From contig JAQGEQ010000151.1 of the NCBI GenBank assembly GCA_034620365.1, positions 62,001 through 126,000 on the forward strand: 64,000 nt of DNA, written 5' to 3'. The DNA is from Pegea sp. RAD2-039 (Eukaryota; Chordata; Thaliacea; Salpida; Salpidae). Each line of letters begins with the position of its first letter. Positions within the stretch are counted from its first letter, which is position 1. Of this stretch, positions 23,712-35,982 are shown in pieces. Below the pieces are notes generated by a model. That model made no database searches. It saw nothing but the letters and a program-made list of their open reading frames with translations, and was not told the DNA's origin. The position numbers and the translations under genes were made by a program.

Positions 23712-23785
23712 GGCCGGTTAGCTCAGTTGGTTAGAGCGTCGTGCTAATAACGCGAATGTCGCGGGTTCGATCCCCGTACTGGCCA
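23712..23785 (+). tRNA. tRNA-Ile (anticodon AAT)
   Basis: 74 nt. The acceptor stem GGCCGGT pairs with ACTGGCC (one G-T) and is followed by discriminator A. The A box TTAGCTCAGTTGG and B box GGTTCGATCCC are intact. The anticodon loop reads CTAATAA, giving AAT for isoleucine. It has no intron and is almost identical to the vertebrate gene. An identical copy lies on the other strand at 49545-49618. TTTTTT follows closely as a Pol III terminator. Confidence 0.97.
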
Positions 23786-24286
23786 TATTTTTTATTTCTA
23801 GCTTATTTTCTTCAAAAAAACTTTTTTCCAATTTCATCATTTCAATAATTTTGTTTTTAAATTATTTTGTTGCAAATCAACAGCAGATATCAAAAAGTTT
23901 CAAAACTAGAATTATTTTTAACTGGATTCGATCTTCTTGTGTTCCGAAGATCAATTTTAAATTTTTATTTTCTTCAAATTACATTTTGTTGCAAAATATT
24001 TCAAAGTTTTCAAATTTTAAAAATCTCAGATTTTTTTCTCAATTTTTTTTATTGCTTCATTTTTTTCACTCAAAAAAATCGCTGAAAACAAAATTAGATT
24101 AAAAAAAAATCAAAAAGAAGAAGATTAGGAAAAGATGAAGATCAGGAAGAGTTGAAAGAGATTTTGTCACAGTGTCATTTCAAAAATCATCTCAAGCAGA
24201 AAGATGATGACGTCATCACTGGTGTCGCAACTGATGACGTCAGCAGGTCGACAAATGTTCAAGTATTCGGTTACCATAGCAACATT
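23786..24286. other. Spacer between tRNA-Ile and the TMCC gene end
   Basis: Low-complexity AT-rich sequence, with several TGACGTCA sites from 24200 onward in what is probably the TMCC 3' flank or UTR. Overlapping open frames near 23851-24102 are Phe/Leu-rich and look non-coding. Confidence 0.45.
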
Positions 24287-27200
24287 TCAATTTGATGACG
24301 TCACAAATGATTTTAAAAACTGCCAATGATGATTTGTTATGATGAGTGACGTCATCAACACGACAATGAAAATAGTTGCTGCCTGTGAAGAAGAAGTGAT
24401 GACGTCATCACCACTCGCAAATTCACTCACCTGTGATTGGCCGATCTTCTTCACTCCGTTAACAACTGAGGTTGCTAGTAACAACAATAAAGCCAGAATC
24501 GCCATGACAACGTTCATTAGCTTGCCAACCAGATTGGACCAAACTTCATTGTCAGTTGTTTCAATTCTTCCTTCGCCAGTTCGTTGTTGTTGTCTTTCAA
24601 CTTCACTAATCCGTACTTGACAACTACCCACCGCTTCCTATAGTGATGATGACGTCATACAAACCACGATGACGTCATCAACATCACCTGCATTTGACGT
24701 GTCCTCTCATTTAGATGATAATCAAATTTTGCTTGCATACAATTCAACTCTTCTCTTAATCCATTCAAACCCGATTCTTGAAAACCAACTAAATTGTTCA
24801 CGTGACTTTCTAAACGCTCGTATCTGTGACGTCATATCTTACTGATGTATCAAATGTGATGACGTCATACCTGAAGCGTTCCTGTTGCAAAGTGTTGATG
24901 ACGTCACTGATGTCGTCATGAACTGATTGTTGAAAAGTTTTGAATTCTTCGCAAGTTTTTAAAAAGTTTTCTTTTACATCCTATAAAAACAATGACGTCA
25001 TCACCTGCTACTGATGACGTCATCACCTGCTACTGATGACGTCACAACAAACCTCAACTCCAGTTTTTAAAGAGCAAATTTCAGATAGAATTTGATGAAA
25101 ATGATGATTGATTCGATTTCTTTCATCCAAGATCGGATTTGAAGATTGAACAACTAAATTATCGACGACACCAGGTGGCGCTGTTCCACTTTTTATTTCA
25201 CATTCAGAATTCGAGCTGACGTCATCAGCACTTCGAACTACATCGTATTAGTTTAGGGGATTTTTTTTTTAATTTTTTACTCGAACCTTCTTCAATATCT
25301 TCACGAAGATTCTCGAAATTATCTGAACTTCCAAATCGCGATTTGAATTTATTAGCGAGTCCTTTAGGACGATTTACTAAAACTTCATGAGTTACTTGCT
25401 TCAAACCACCAACAACACCACCAGATATTCCACGAATATTATCGCGAAATCGGCGACTTGTTTGTGACGTCATATCGCGTGATTGAAGTTCACGAATTCG
25501 ATTTTCATATGCTTCATATTTTCGTTTCAACTGTTAACAAGTGACGACGTCACAGAGACGACGATGACGTCACACAGACGAAGATGATGTCACAAACACG
25601 ACAATGACGTCACAAACACGACCATGACGTCACACAGACGAAAATGATGTCAAACACGAAGATGACGTCACTACCACGACAATGACGTCACAAACACGAC
25701 ATGACGTCACAAGCACCACGATGACGTCACAAACACCACGATGACGTCACAAACACGACGTGAAGTCACAAACACGACATGACGTCACAAACACGACGAT
25801 GACGTCACAAACACGACATGACGTCACAAACACCACGATGACGTCACAAACACGACGTGACGTCACAAACACGACGATGAAGTCACAAACACGACATGAC
25901 GTCACAAACACCACGATGACGTCACAAACACGACGTGACGTCACAAACACGACAATGACGTCACAAACACGACATGACGTCACAAGCACCACGATGACGT
26001 CACAAACACCACGATGACGTCACAAACACCACGATGACGTCACAAACACGACGTGAAGTCACAAACACGACGATGAAGTCACAAACACGACATGACGTCA
26101 CAAACACCACGATGACGTCACAAACACGACGTGACGTCACAAACACGACAATGACGTCACAAACACGACATGACGTCACAAGCACCACGATGACGTCACA
26201 AACACCACGATGACGTCACAAACACGACGTGAAGTCACAAACACCACGATGACGTCACAAACACGACGTGACGTCACAAACACCACGACGACGTCACTAA
26301 AACTACGATGACGTCACAAACACGACCTGACGTCACAAACACCACGACGACGTCACTAAAACTACGATGACGTCACTTACTTGTTGTATATGGGTCCTGG
26401 ATTTTTGGTTTTTTCTTTCAAAAGCATTTTTAATTCGACTCAATTGACTTCTGTCAGCTGATTTCGTCAAACGCAAATATTCAGCGACATACTCATCTTG
26501 AGATTTCTTCTCAACATTCAACTGCTCACTAAGATTAATTCAAGATGACATCATCAGTTGTGACGTCATCAACTTCTTACTTGATGCGAAGAATTTTCGA
26601 TTGAAGTTGCTCGATACTTGCTTTGTTCTTTGATGTATCTGATGACGTCATCATTCCATCTACTACGTCAGCTGATGGAGCAACTGATGACGTTTCGTCT
26701 GCTAAAAATAGATTTGAAATGGAGGCCTGTGATTGGACGATATAAAAACCAATGAGAGAGAAGTCATCTGTTGCATCAAGTGATTCGGAAGTGAGGAGGG
26801 CTCCTGCGGACACAATCTCTTCTGGAAGATCAGGTTCAGGATCTTCTTTAAAGACATCTTCAGTTGCTGGCAGAGATGGGATATTCTCTCTACTGTTTGT
26901 CGGCGAAAGTTCAGAGGGAGCTCTGAGAAGAAGATGAAGATCAGAAGAAGATGAAGATCAGAAGATGATGAAGATCAGAAGATGATGAAGATCAGAAGAT
27001 GAATATCAGGAGAAGATGAAGATCAGAAGAAGATGAGGATCAGAAGAAGATGAGGATCAGAAGAAGATCAGAAGAAGATGATAAAAATTAGAAGATGATG
27101 AAGATTAGAAGAAGATGCAGATGAGAATAAGATGAAGATCAGAAGAAGATGAGGATCAAGTGATGAAGATCAAGTGATGAAGATCAAATGGTGAAGATCA

Positions 27201-27583
27201 AATGATGAAGATCAAGTGATGAGGAACAAGTGATGAAGATCAAGTGATGAGGAACAAGTGATGAGGATCAAGTGATGAAGATCAAGTGATGAAGATCAAG
27301 TGATGAAGAGCAAGTGATGAAGATCAAGTGATGAAGATCAATAAGTAGTGAAGATCAAGTGATGAAGAGCAAGTGATGAAGAGCAAGTGATGAAGATCAA
27401 GTAATCATCTTACCTGGATTCAGCTGATTCATTCATTTCAATATTTGATGAAATATCAAGCTACATAAAAAACTGAATAAAAAAAGTGATTTATGGAAAG
27501 AGACTTACCTGTAAATTGGAAGGTGAATTACATCGAGTATCTTTATTCAATTTTCTAAAATTATTTTGTACTTTTTTTAGCAT
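24287..27583 (-). CDS. TMCC-family transmembrane and coiled-coil protein
   Basis: Ten exons keep phase and give 510 residues: 27583-27509, 27460-27414, 26922-26581, 26528-26381, 25530-25287, 25180-25053, 24980-24871, 24823-24688, 24637-24431, 24382-24287. After a low-complexity N-terminus comes the family core: SIEQLQSKILRI, EYLRLTKSADRSQLSRIKNA, FERKNQKS, then VLVNRPKGLANKFKSRFGSS, matching the KPKE...RNKFGSADN block of TMCC1-3. The coiled coil continues with YERLESHVNNL and LREELNCMQAKFDYHLNERT. Two hydrophobic helices close the protein: LVGKLMNVVMAILALLLLLA and ATIFIVVLMTSLII. TMCC proteins are ER-membrane proteins; TMCC1 acts in endosome fission at ER contacts. The exon-6 acceptor was set at 25181 because the alternative reading hits a stop. 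Two introns (26923-27413 and 25531-26380) carry minisatellites. Confidence 0.85.
25531..26380 (-). repeat. Intronic TGACGTCA minisatellite
   Basis: About 850 bp of roughly 18-20-bp units pairing TGACGTCACAAACAC with CACGA or GACGA spacers on the plus strand fill the TMCC intron between exons 4 and 5. Occasional TGAAGTCA and TGATGTCA variants occur. On the sense strand the array starts at the donor (GTAAGTGACGTCATCG). Higher-order repetition of blocks of several units is visible between 25740 and 26220. Confidence 0.95.
26923..27413 (-). repeat. Intronic minisatellite, GATGAAGATCA(A/G) unit
   Basis: About 490 bp in the TMCC intron between exons 2 and 3. On the sense strand it reads CTTGATCTTCATCA, then CTTCTGATCTTCATC close to the acceptor. 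The last unit merges into the TTCTTCTCAG acceptor. Confidence 0.93.
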
Positions 27584-28951
27584 TAGTTTAAATTTTAAAA
27601 AATCAATGAAATCAAAATTTTATATATCTGAAAAAATTGAAATAATTTTTCATAAACTGTAAATAAAATCAAAAAAAAAATTTGAAATTTTCTCAAATAT
27701 ATTCTGACAAAAAAATCTTTTAAAGAAAAGAAAAATGTGAAAATTTAAAGTTGACTTCATAAAAGCTAATTATAAAAAATAACTTTCCGGAAATAAAAAC
27801 AAATTTCAGAAAATTAAAAACTGACGTTATAAAGTGGGCTGTAGAAATATTAAGAAAATATTTTCAACTTATTTAATAAAAGTTATTTTTAGAATTTTAA
27901 ATGTATTTTCAATTATTATCAATTCAAAATATTTCAATAAAATTCCTTAAAACAATTCAATTAAAAAAATATTTTAAAAAAATGAAAAATTCTTACAAAT
28001 GTTCAAGAAAATTAAAATATTTTTTTTATTTATCAAAAATATCTTTTAATATAATCTGTTTAACTTACAAATTTATGTTTTGTATTTATAACAACAAACA
28101 TTTGAAAATTTAACAGATTTAATTGTTTAATTCAAATTAATTATATTTAAAAGCTTATTTTATAGAAAAGTTTTTTTAAATGTACAAAATAAAAATTATT
28201 AAATTAAAATCTGGATAAAAATTTGTTTACAACTTTTTAGTAAAGAAAATTGGAATTACTTAAAAATTAAGAAATTAATTGAAAATTATAAAAAAATAAA
28301 AAAGTTTTAAAAGAAAAAAACTCGAATCTTAAAAAAAAAATAAATAGAATGAAAAAAAAAAACTGTATTGATGATTTTATTAATAACTGACTATTATGTC
28401 TTTTTCACAAATTGCCTTTTTGTAAGTAAACAGATACAACCTCAAAATAAACTTTATTATTTACTAAGTTAACATTTGAGAAAGTATTATCATTAAAACT
28501 TAATTTATTATCTAACGTAATAAAAAACTCTGATTTAAATTTGTGAATAGAATTTTTTTCTTTAAATAAAAAAAATATGATTATGAAATAGTTTTAGTTC
28601 GGTAACTTTTAAACTACACTATTAATTAATCAGTAATAAAATATTTATCAATTATACTATTTTTTAACTAGATGCTGATAAAACAATATTTTAATTGCAT
28701 AAGATCTTATTTTGATATATCTGACTAAACAAGTAAATTTGAAAACTGTTTTCAAATGAAAAAACTCAAGTTTTTTTTTTTATTTCTGGTTGAATAATTT
28801 CAATTTATTTATAACTCAGATTGTTTAAAAGTTGCATATTTTTTAGGAAATAAAATTATTAAGTAAAAAACGAGAATATTCAAGATTTCAGTTTCATAAA
28901 TAGAAATATCATTATCTAAAATTTATTCTTTCAAAGAAAATGGAAAATTTA
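27584..28951. other. AT-rich intergenic stretch
   Basis: No gene is supported. The frame at 27901-28113 is Lys/Phe/Ile-rich low-complexity sequence and looks like chance. Confidence 0.45.
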
Positions 28952-31042
28952 TCAAAAGCTTTCTTTTCCATTTTGTGAGTTGAAATAAAAGTAAATTCGT
29001 TTAGAAATTTCAGGACCGATTTTTCGAACAGTTTTAATTCCTAGACTTCTATTAATGTTGATTCCAGCCAACAAATTCATTTTGAAATCTTCATCTTCTT
29101 CATTTCGATAAGCTTCATTCAGATATTTTACACTTGGATATTTTTGTGCAATAGATGAAGCAATATCTCCACTAACACCAGGAAATTGTTGCAACATTTG
29201 CTTGAAGCATGTTAACTTTGAAGGTTCATCAACAACCTAAAGATAAAAATTCAAATCACTTCAAAAATCATTTATTTGAAATAAGAAATAAATTTTTGTT
29301 GAAATTTTATGAAATCTTTTAATATAAATGAAGAAATATTTTGTGACAAATTTGTGGCACACCTTTATAGAAGGTAAAGTATTGATAAACTTGATTTGAT
29401 TTTTGGTTAATTTCTTGAATTCTTGTTCAGCTACAGCTTTTGTAAAACTTTGAATAATCTTGATACAATCATCAGTAGTCTCAGCAAATCTTACATCAAT
29501 TCTTTTATCAACTTCTAAATCCACTAACAAAGATCGAAAATCTTTCCAATTCACTGAAACCTTTTTATTTTTTCGACTTTTCGATTTGAATTTATTCATT
29601 TCAAAACAAACTAGATGAAAATTGAAGGTTTCTTTCGAATTTTGCCAAAAATCTAAAAATAATTTGAAATTTTTGGTTTGCTTCTGATCTGAAATAAGAA
29701 GATTATTGACAAGATCTTTAGCAGTAAAGAACACAACAACATGAGGACTTATATCCTTCTCATAAAGATGATAACTTTCATTTAAATGATTTATGCTCAC
29801 AGTGTGTCTTTTCCATTGGATGTAAGTGAAATCATTTTGAACAATCTCAAATTGAGCATCAAAATCTTTCTTTAGATCTTCTATTTTAGGATCAAGTTTT
29901 AGCATTTTGATGATTCCTTCATCCAACAAACAAATGACTTTCTTCAAACTATTTTCTGGTTTTATTTCAGCAACAATTTCTCGGAGATCTTCTTTTTCTT
30001 TTACAACTTTTCTTTCTTTTCTTGATCTTATTGAAGGTTCTAAAGTTTTGAAACAAGTTTTCACTGATTGAGACCTCGTCCGTTTTCTTTTGTTTGTTTT
30101 TGGAGTTGAGCAAACTGGTTCTGATACTTCAGAAATTTCAACTGAAGCATCTGAATCAATTGGTTTTGAAGAAAATTGAACTTTTTTACAATCAATTTTA
30201 CTGAAAATACTTTTTTTAAAACAATTTTCATAGAAATCATCAAATTCATCATATTCACTAGCTTCACTGTATTCATCACTTCCACCTCCTTTGTCACTGA
30301 TCTTCACATGATCTTCATTTCTGATCTTCACATGATCTTCATCTCTGATCTTCACATGATCTTTATCTCTGATCTTCACATGATCTTTATCTCTGATCTT
30401 CACATGATCTTCATCTCTGCTCTTCACATGATCTTCATCTCTGATCTTCACATGATCTTCATCTCCAATCTTCACATGATCTTCATCTCTGATCTTCACA
30501 TCATCTTCATCTCTGATCTTCACATGATCTTCATCTCTGCTCTTCACATGATCTTCATCTCTGATCTTCACATGATCTTCATCTCTGATCTTCACATGAT
30601 CTTCATCTCTGATCTTCACATGATCTTCATCTCTGATCTTCACATCATCTTCATCTCTGATCTTCACATGATCTTCATCTCTGATCTTCACATGATCTTT
30701 ATCTCTGATATTCACGTGATCTTCATCTTTGCTCTTCACATGATCCTCATCACTGATCTTCACATGATCTTCATCTCTGATCTTCACATGATCTTCATCT
30801 CCAATCTTCACATGATCTTTATCTCTGATCTTCACATGATCTTCATCTCTGCTCTTCACATGATCTTCATCTCTGATCTTCACATGATCTTCATCTCTGA
30901 TCTTCACATGATCTTTATCTTTTGCTTCTTTTCTTTTTGCTTCTTTTCTTTTATCTTCAACTTTAATTTGAAACTTTCCAAGTTTTTCATTAACATCAAA
31001 AGAATCATCAAAAGATAAATTCCAGTGCGAAGACATCTCCAA
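28952..31042 (-). CDS. EME1: EME1-like subunit of the MUS81 structure-specific endonuclease
   Basis: Two exons (31042-29363, 29236-28952) give about 654 residues. The C-terminal half matches EME1: a nuclease-like domain with SFTKAVAEQEFKKL, then a tandem helix-hairpin-helix end with QFPGVSGDIASSIAQKYPSV, NLLAGININ and IGPEISKRIYFYF. EME1 pairs with MUS81 to cut branched DNA at stalled forks and in recombination intermediates. EME1 lacks the catalytic motif of MUS81, and I see none here. The N-terminal third is dominated by about 25 copies of an 8-residue repeat (DEDHVKIR with variants), charged and probably unstructured, between residues of about 40 and 250. It is followed by an acidic segment and a TPKTNKRKRTRS basic motif. 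The start could be 31042 or the second Met at 31036. Confidence 0.85.
30292..30925 (-). repeat. Translated 24-bp minisatellite inside EME1
   Basis: About 25 head-to-tail copies of a 24-bp unit containing GATCTTCACATGATCTTCAT on the plus strand. The period is a multiple of three, so the frame is kept and the minus strand reads DEDHVKIR. Changes between copies are mostly D/E, I/S and R/K/G substitutions. Confidence 0.96.
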
Positions 31043-32676
31043 ATGAAAAGAACAATTTCTTAATTTGACAAATAATATATAAATATTTGCATATCAACTA
31101 CAATAATAAATAAAAATTTCATTTACTCTTTCAAATCATCCTTTTTAATGTACTTATTTATTTACTAAAGTATATTAAATATATAAAATAAATTTAAAGC
31201 TTTAAATGAAAAGTTTTTTAAGTAATTTAGAAAAATAGAAAAACTACAAAGGTTATCAAAAATAAGCTGAGAAAATAAAGAAAATATTTTGACTCATCAA
31301 TAAATTACTAAAAACAAAATCTTTTAAACTTAATTTTGAAAAAAATTGAGAATAAATAATTCTATAAATGAAAGATAAAGATAAAAAAGTTGCAACTCGT
31401 CTAAACTTATAAAAACAGATTATCTAAAAATTATCAAAATGAAAAATTCTATTTTATATTTGCCACTTTTAATGTCTTTAAAATTAAAAAGTAACTTATA
31501 AAACATAAAAGAAAAGATTATTTACTTATGAATAAAAACTTAATGTATTAATAGTAATTTTTATTGTAAATAAATAACTGTTTTGATTGTATAAGAAAGT
31601 TATTTTGAAACTATTTAAAAAATTCTAATCTAAATAAAATAATGAAAACTAATAAGTTATTTAAAAAAAAAGTAAATAATTAAATTAGAATTACTTTTAA
31701 ATAAATAAGTTAAAGTTTAAAAAATCACAGCGATTTATACTATTTTGGCTTATTTCGAATATACACTTTTAAATCTTGATTTCATTTGCACTTCACAATT
31801 TACTAAACTAAATTAATTAACTAGAATTTCTAAAAAAAACAAATTCTCTCTTAAAATAGAATTTTATCAGAAAATTTAAACTTTGAACCAATCTCATATT
31901 TTTTTCTGTTGTATGTTATGAAGTAGATAAATAAAGGTAGTTTGTTACAAAAGTTATATAAATGTCATTCCTATCTTTTGTATCTGACATTATTCTTCTT
32001 GTTGATCTTTTTGAAATATTAAGATTATTGTTTTAACAAGGAGCGCCCCAACAAACGTTTGCCCAGATAGACGAGAAAGTTGGGTCGTTGTAGTAAACGG
32101 CTTGACTTTCGAAAGGGTGTCTTATTTCTAATGAACTTGTTCAGTTGATTTTCCTTCAAAAAAATTAACTTAAATTGATTATCTATTTTGTTCGAAAACA
32201 AAAATTAAGAAAAAAAATGTCTTAAAATTAATTTCTATTAATAATTTCTGCTAATGTTGAATTAAACTTTGATTTTCATTGAAATATTTTTATATTTTGA
32301 AAATAAGAAAAATTAATTCGTATATTTTTAGCTGAAAAAATTACAATTTATAATTAATTTTTGTAAAAATAATTAGTTTTAAATAATTAATTTTAAATAA
32401 TTAATTTTTCCGAACAATTTTTATAAATTTAATTTTTAAACCCTTAAATTTGTCTGAAGATTTTATTTATTTACAGATAATTTTATTTTCAAGAAGTTTT
32501 TTTTTTATTCTTTTATTTTCTTACCAAAAATTGAAATCTTTTTTTTTTTACTTTTTCAAATATTGTAGAATTAATCAAAATATTTCTAATAATAATATCG
32601 TCGTTTAATTATTAGAAAGTATTATTTTTTTGATAAAACCGTTTTCTTTGAGTTTTTTTTTTCATTAAATATTAAA
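31043..32676. other. AT-rich spacer between divergent EME1 and CKS1
   Basis: No gene is supported. A short GC-richer segment at 32036-32120 containing GGAGCGCCCCAACAA partly matches, in reverse, a TTGGGGCGCC at about 48740 and may be a repeat remnant. Confidence 0.4.
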
Positions 32677-33064
32677 ATGAATTCAAAACCTTCGGAATCA
32701 ACTTTTGAAAAAATTCAGAATAAAATTAAATATTCTGAAAATTATTGCGACAAATTTTATGAATATCGGTAATCAGAATTCTTTGCTGGTAACAGAGACA
32801 GTAAAAAGACAAATATTTTCAGACATGTAACTCTTCCACCGGAATTGGCAATTTTAGTTCCAAAAAATCATTTGATGACGGAAACTGATTGGCGAAATCT
32901 TGGAATTCGTCAATCACGTGGTTGGAGACATTATATGAGTCATTCACCTGGTTTGAAACTTATTTAAATTTGTTTAAATTCAATTTTTTTGTTATTTTTT
33001 AGAACCACATGTCATTTTATTTCGTCGTTTATTACCAAGAATTGAAAATATGGAAATCGCATAA
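32677..33064 (+). CDS. CKS1: Cyclin-dependent kinase regulatory subunit CKS1
   Basis: Three exons (32677-32768, 32823-32950, 33003-33064) give 93 residues, slightly longer than the usual 79 because of an N-terminal tail. The CKS core is intact: [66 protein letters not shown]. These include the phosphate-binding Arg/Trp/Gln residues and the HxPEPHxLLFRR hinge that controls strand exchange. CKS binds CDK1/CDK2 and phosphothreonine sites to promote multisite phosphorylation and, in animals, SCF-SKP2 degradation. The start is the first ATG of the frame, after a pyrimidine-rich leader. The 3' end faces the end of the PIH1D2-like gene about 40 bp away. Confidence 0.95.
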
Positions 33065-33104
33065 AAATTTTTTCAATGAATTTAGCAGCAGAAAGAATTT
33101 TGAA

Positions 33105-35865
33105 TTACAATAAAGACATTTGAAGAGTTAAATTTTTGCTTTTGATGTTGAATTTTGCTAAAACTTCATTTTCATTAATTTCTTTTTCCAACTTTAATTT
33201 TAAATTATAATTTCCCGAAGAAAAAAATCGGACTTGTTTCTAAAAAAAAAAATTTAAAAAATATCCCAAAAAAATTATTTTTTTTTTACTTTTGAGACTT
33301 CAACTTCGAAATTTTTTTGATCTTCAACTAAAGGAGCAAAAATCTTCAACTTCAGACCATTTTCAATTTCTTTCAAAACATATTTTGGTTCCGTTTCAGT
33401 TTTTGAGTCTTCAAAACAACAATTTATCTTTTGATTTCTTCAGTTTTTCAACTTACCAATTTCTTCAATTAATTTCTTTTTAGATTTTCCTCCAATTTCC
33501 TCAAAAATATTTATTCCAGTCGCGTCATCGCTACTTGGTGTGACGTCATCGTTCATTGATAGTTGTTCGAGAAGAGAATCAGGAGAAGACATAAAATTTT
33601 GAATGTTAGTCTCAGATGTAAGTTTATCTATAACATCGGGTTTGTCGAGAAATAGTGACCGAGGATTAGAAGGAAAAACCCCGCAGAAAATTTCTTTAGA
33701 TACCGAATAATTTGGATCAAGATTTAACTGTAAAAGATAAAGATCAAAAATAGAGATTAGAAAGTTGTAAAGAGAAGAAGTGATGAGGATCAGGAAGTTT
33801 TAATTATCAGAAACTTACTTTATTTAGTTGTGAACTGAATTTCAGAATCAATTGAATAAAATCTTTTTTGTCATTTTCATTTGTTTTGATTTCTTTCAAA
33901 ATTCGATCATTAACAGCGACATGAAAAAATAAACCGAAATTTCCCTCTGAAAAATAATTACTTAAAACATTACAACCAATCAGCAACCATCTACCAACCA
34001 ATCAGCAACCATCTACAACCAATCAGCAACCATCTACCAACTAATCAGCAACCATCTACCAACTAATCAGCAACCATCTATCAACCAATCAGCAACCATC
34101 TACAACCAATCAGCAACCATCTACCAACTAATCAGCAACCATCCACCAACCAATCAGCAACCATCTACCAACTAATCAGCAACCATCTACCAACTAATCA
34201 GCAACCATCTACAACCAATCAGCAACCATCTACCAACCAATCAACAACCATCTACCAACCAATCAGCAACCATCTACCAACCAATCAGCAACCATCTACC
34301 AACTAATCAGCAACCAACTACCAACTAATCAGCAACCATCTACCAGCCAATCAGCAACCATCTACAACCAATCAGCAACCATCTACCAACCAATCAGCAA
34401 CCATCTACCAACTAATCAACAACTATCTACCAACCAATCAGCAACCATCTACAACCAATCAGCAACCATCTACCAACTAATCAGAAACCATCTACCAACC
34501 AATCAGCAACCATCTACCAACCAATCAGCAACCATCTACCAACCAATCAGCAACCATCTACAACCAATCAGCAACCATCTACCAACCAATCAGCAACCAT
34601 CTACCAACCAATCAGCAACCATCTACCAACCAATCAGCAACCAACTACCAGCCAATCAGCAACCATCTACCAACTAATCAACAACTATCTACCAACCAAT
34701 CAGCAACCATCTACAACCAATCAGCAACCATCTACAACCAATCAGCAACCATCTACCAACCAATCAGCAACCATCTACCAACCAATCAGCAACCATCTAC
34801 CAACCAATCAGCAACCATCTACAACCAATCAGCAACCATCTACAACCAATCAGCAACCATCTACCAACCAATCAGCAACCATCTACCAACCAATCAGCAA
34901 CCATCTACCAACTAATCAACAACCATCTACCAATCAATCAGCAACCATCTACCAACCAATCAGCAACCATCTACCAACCAATCAGCAACCAACTACCAAC
35001 CAATCAGCAACCATCTACCAACCAATCAGCAACCAACTACCAGCCAATCAGCAACCATCTACCAACTAATCAACAACTATCTACCAACCAATCAGCAACC
35101 ATCTACAACCAATCAGCAACCATCTACAACCAATCAGCAACCATCTACCAACCAATCAGCAACCATCTACCAACCAATCAGCAACCATCTACCAACCAAT
35201 CAGCAACCATCTACAACCAATCAGCAACCATCTACAACCAATCAGCAACCATCTACCAACCAATCAGCAACCATCTACCAACCAATCAGCAACCATCTAC
35301 CAACTAATCAACAACCATCTACCAATCAATCAGCAACCATCTACCAACCAATCAGCAACCATCTACCAACCAATCAGCAACCAACTACCAGCCAATCAGC
35401 AACCATCTACCAACTAATCAACAACCATCTACCAACCAATCAGCAACCATCTACTAACCAATCAGCAACCATCTACAACCAATCAGCAACCATCTACTAA
35501 CTTTTTAATTTCTTTTTCAGCTTTTTTCCATTCATTAGCTGAATTGGTTCATTTTCATTATTTACATCTGGCATTCTTTTCCAACTACAGACGTTGATAA
35601 ATACGTCATATGTGACGTCATCTATCTGTAAATAAAACGTCAAACATTGATGATGTCATAATGAGTTGTTTACTTTTGATGACGTCACCACACAGAAATC
35701 AGCACGTGGCACTGACGTCATCACTTCTTTTTGTTCCATCTGTTTTTCAATGAAAGATTTATAAGCTTTAGGATCTGAAGTATGAAGATCGTCTAATCGA
35801 TCCCAAATAAATCTTGCTTCTTGCATCGTCATGGCAACCAAATTATTCAAATTTGCTGACGACAA
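33105..35865 (-). CDS. PIH1D2: PIH1 domain protein, PIH1D2-like
   Basis: Six exons keep phase and give 317 residues, matching the ~315 of PIH1D2: 35865-35689, 35625-35502, 33946-33819, 33727-33457, 33408-33290, 33239-33105. The N-terminus reads FIWDRLDDLHTSDPKAYKSF, then PRADFCV, as in the PIH1D2 opening. The PIH1 domain follows with VFINVCSWKRMP. The C-terminus has an alpha-crystallin/CS-like part: LKIFAPLV, SGNYNLKLKLEKEI and AKFNIKSKNLTLQMSLL. PIH1 proteins are HSP90 co-chaperones of R2TP-like complexes that pre-assemble axonemal dynein arms in the cytoplasm. The gene begins 117 bp after the stop of the CFAP221-like gene on the same strand. Intron 2 is a 1.55-kb minisatellite. The choice of PIH1D2 over PIH1D1 rests on the N-terminal motif and length. 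Confidence 0.78.
33955..35501 (-). repeat. 1.5-kb intronic minisatellite, 21-22-bp ACCAATCAGC unit
   Basis: About 70 head-to-tail copies of a unit reading AACCATCTACCAACCAATC plus AGC on the plus strand, with 21-bp (CTACAACC) and 22-bp variants, lie inside intron 2 of the PIH1D2-like gene. Longer-range repetition is visible: the order of 21- and 22-bp variants at about 34640-34950 recurs at about 35040-35360, suggesting block duplication. Confidence 0.95.
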
Positions 35866-35982
35866 AAATTTATCATAAAATTAACTCCGAATAAAAAACC
35901 GAAAAATTTTCTCGAAAATTTATTTGAATTTTAAAAGATAAATTTTCAACGAAAGACAGAAGAAGATCAATTTCAGTGAAGA

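Noticed and set aside
25181-25239. TMCC exon 6 beginning at 25239
   Set aside because: That reading hits an in-frame stop after a few codons. Moving the acceptor to 25181 restores phase with the downstream coiled coil.
25747-26188. Frames repeating VTSCRVCDV or TMTSQTRHD
   Set aside because: These are translations of the TMCC intron array and not proteins.
30176-31018. 280-codon plus-strand frame rich in HMIFISDL
   Set aside because: It is the antisense shadow of the EME1 internal repeat. Its regularity comes only from the 24-bp period.
33955-35501. CRISPR-like array
   Set aside because: There are no unique spacers: the whole unit repeats head to tail, in a eukaryotic intron.
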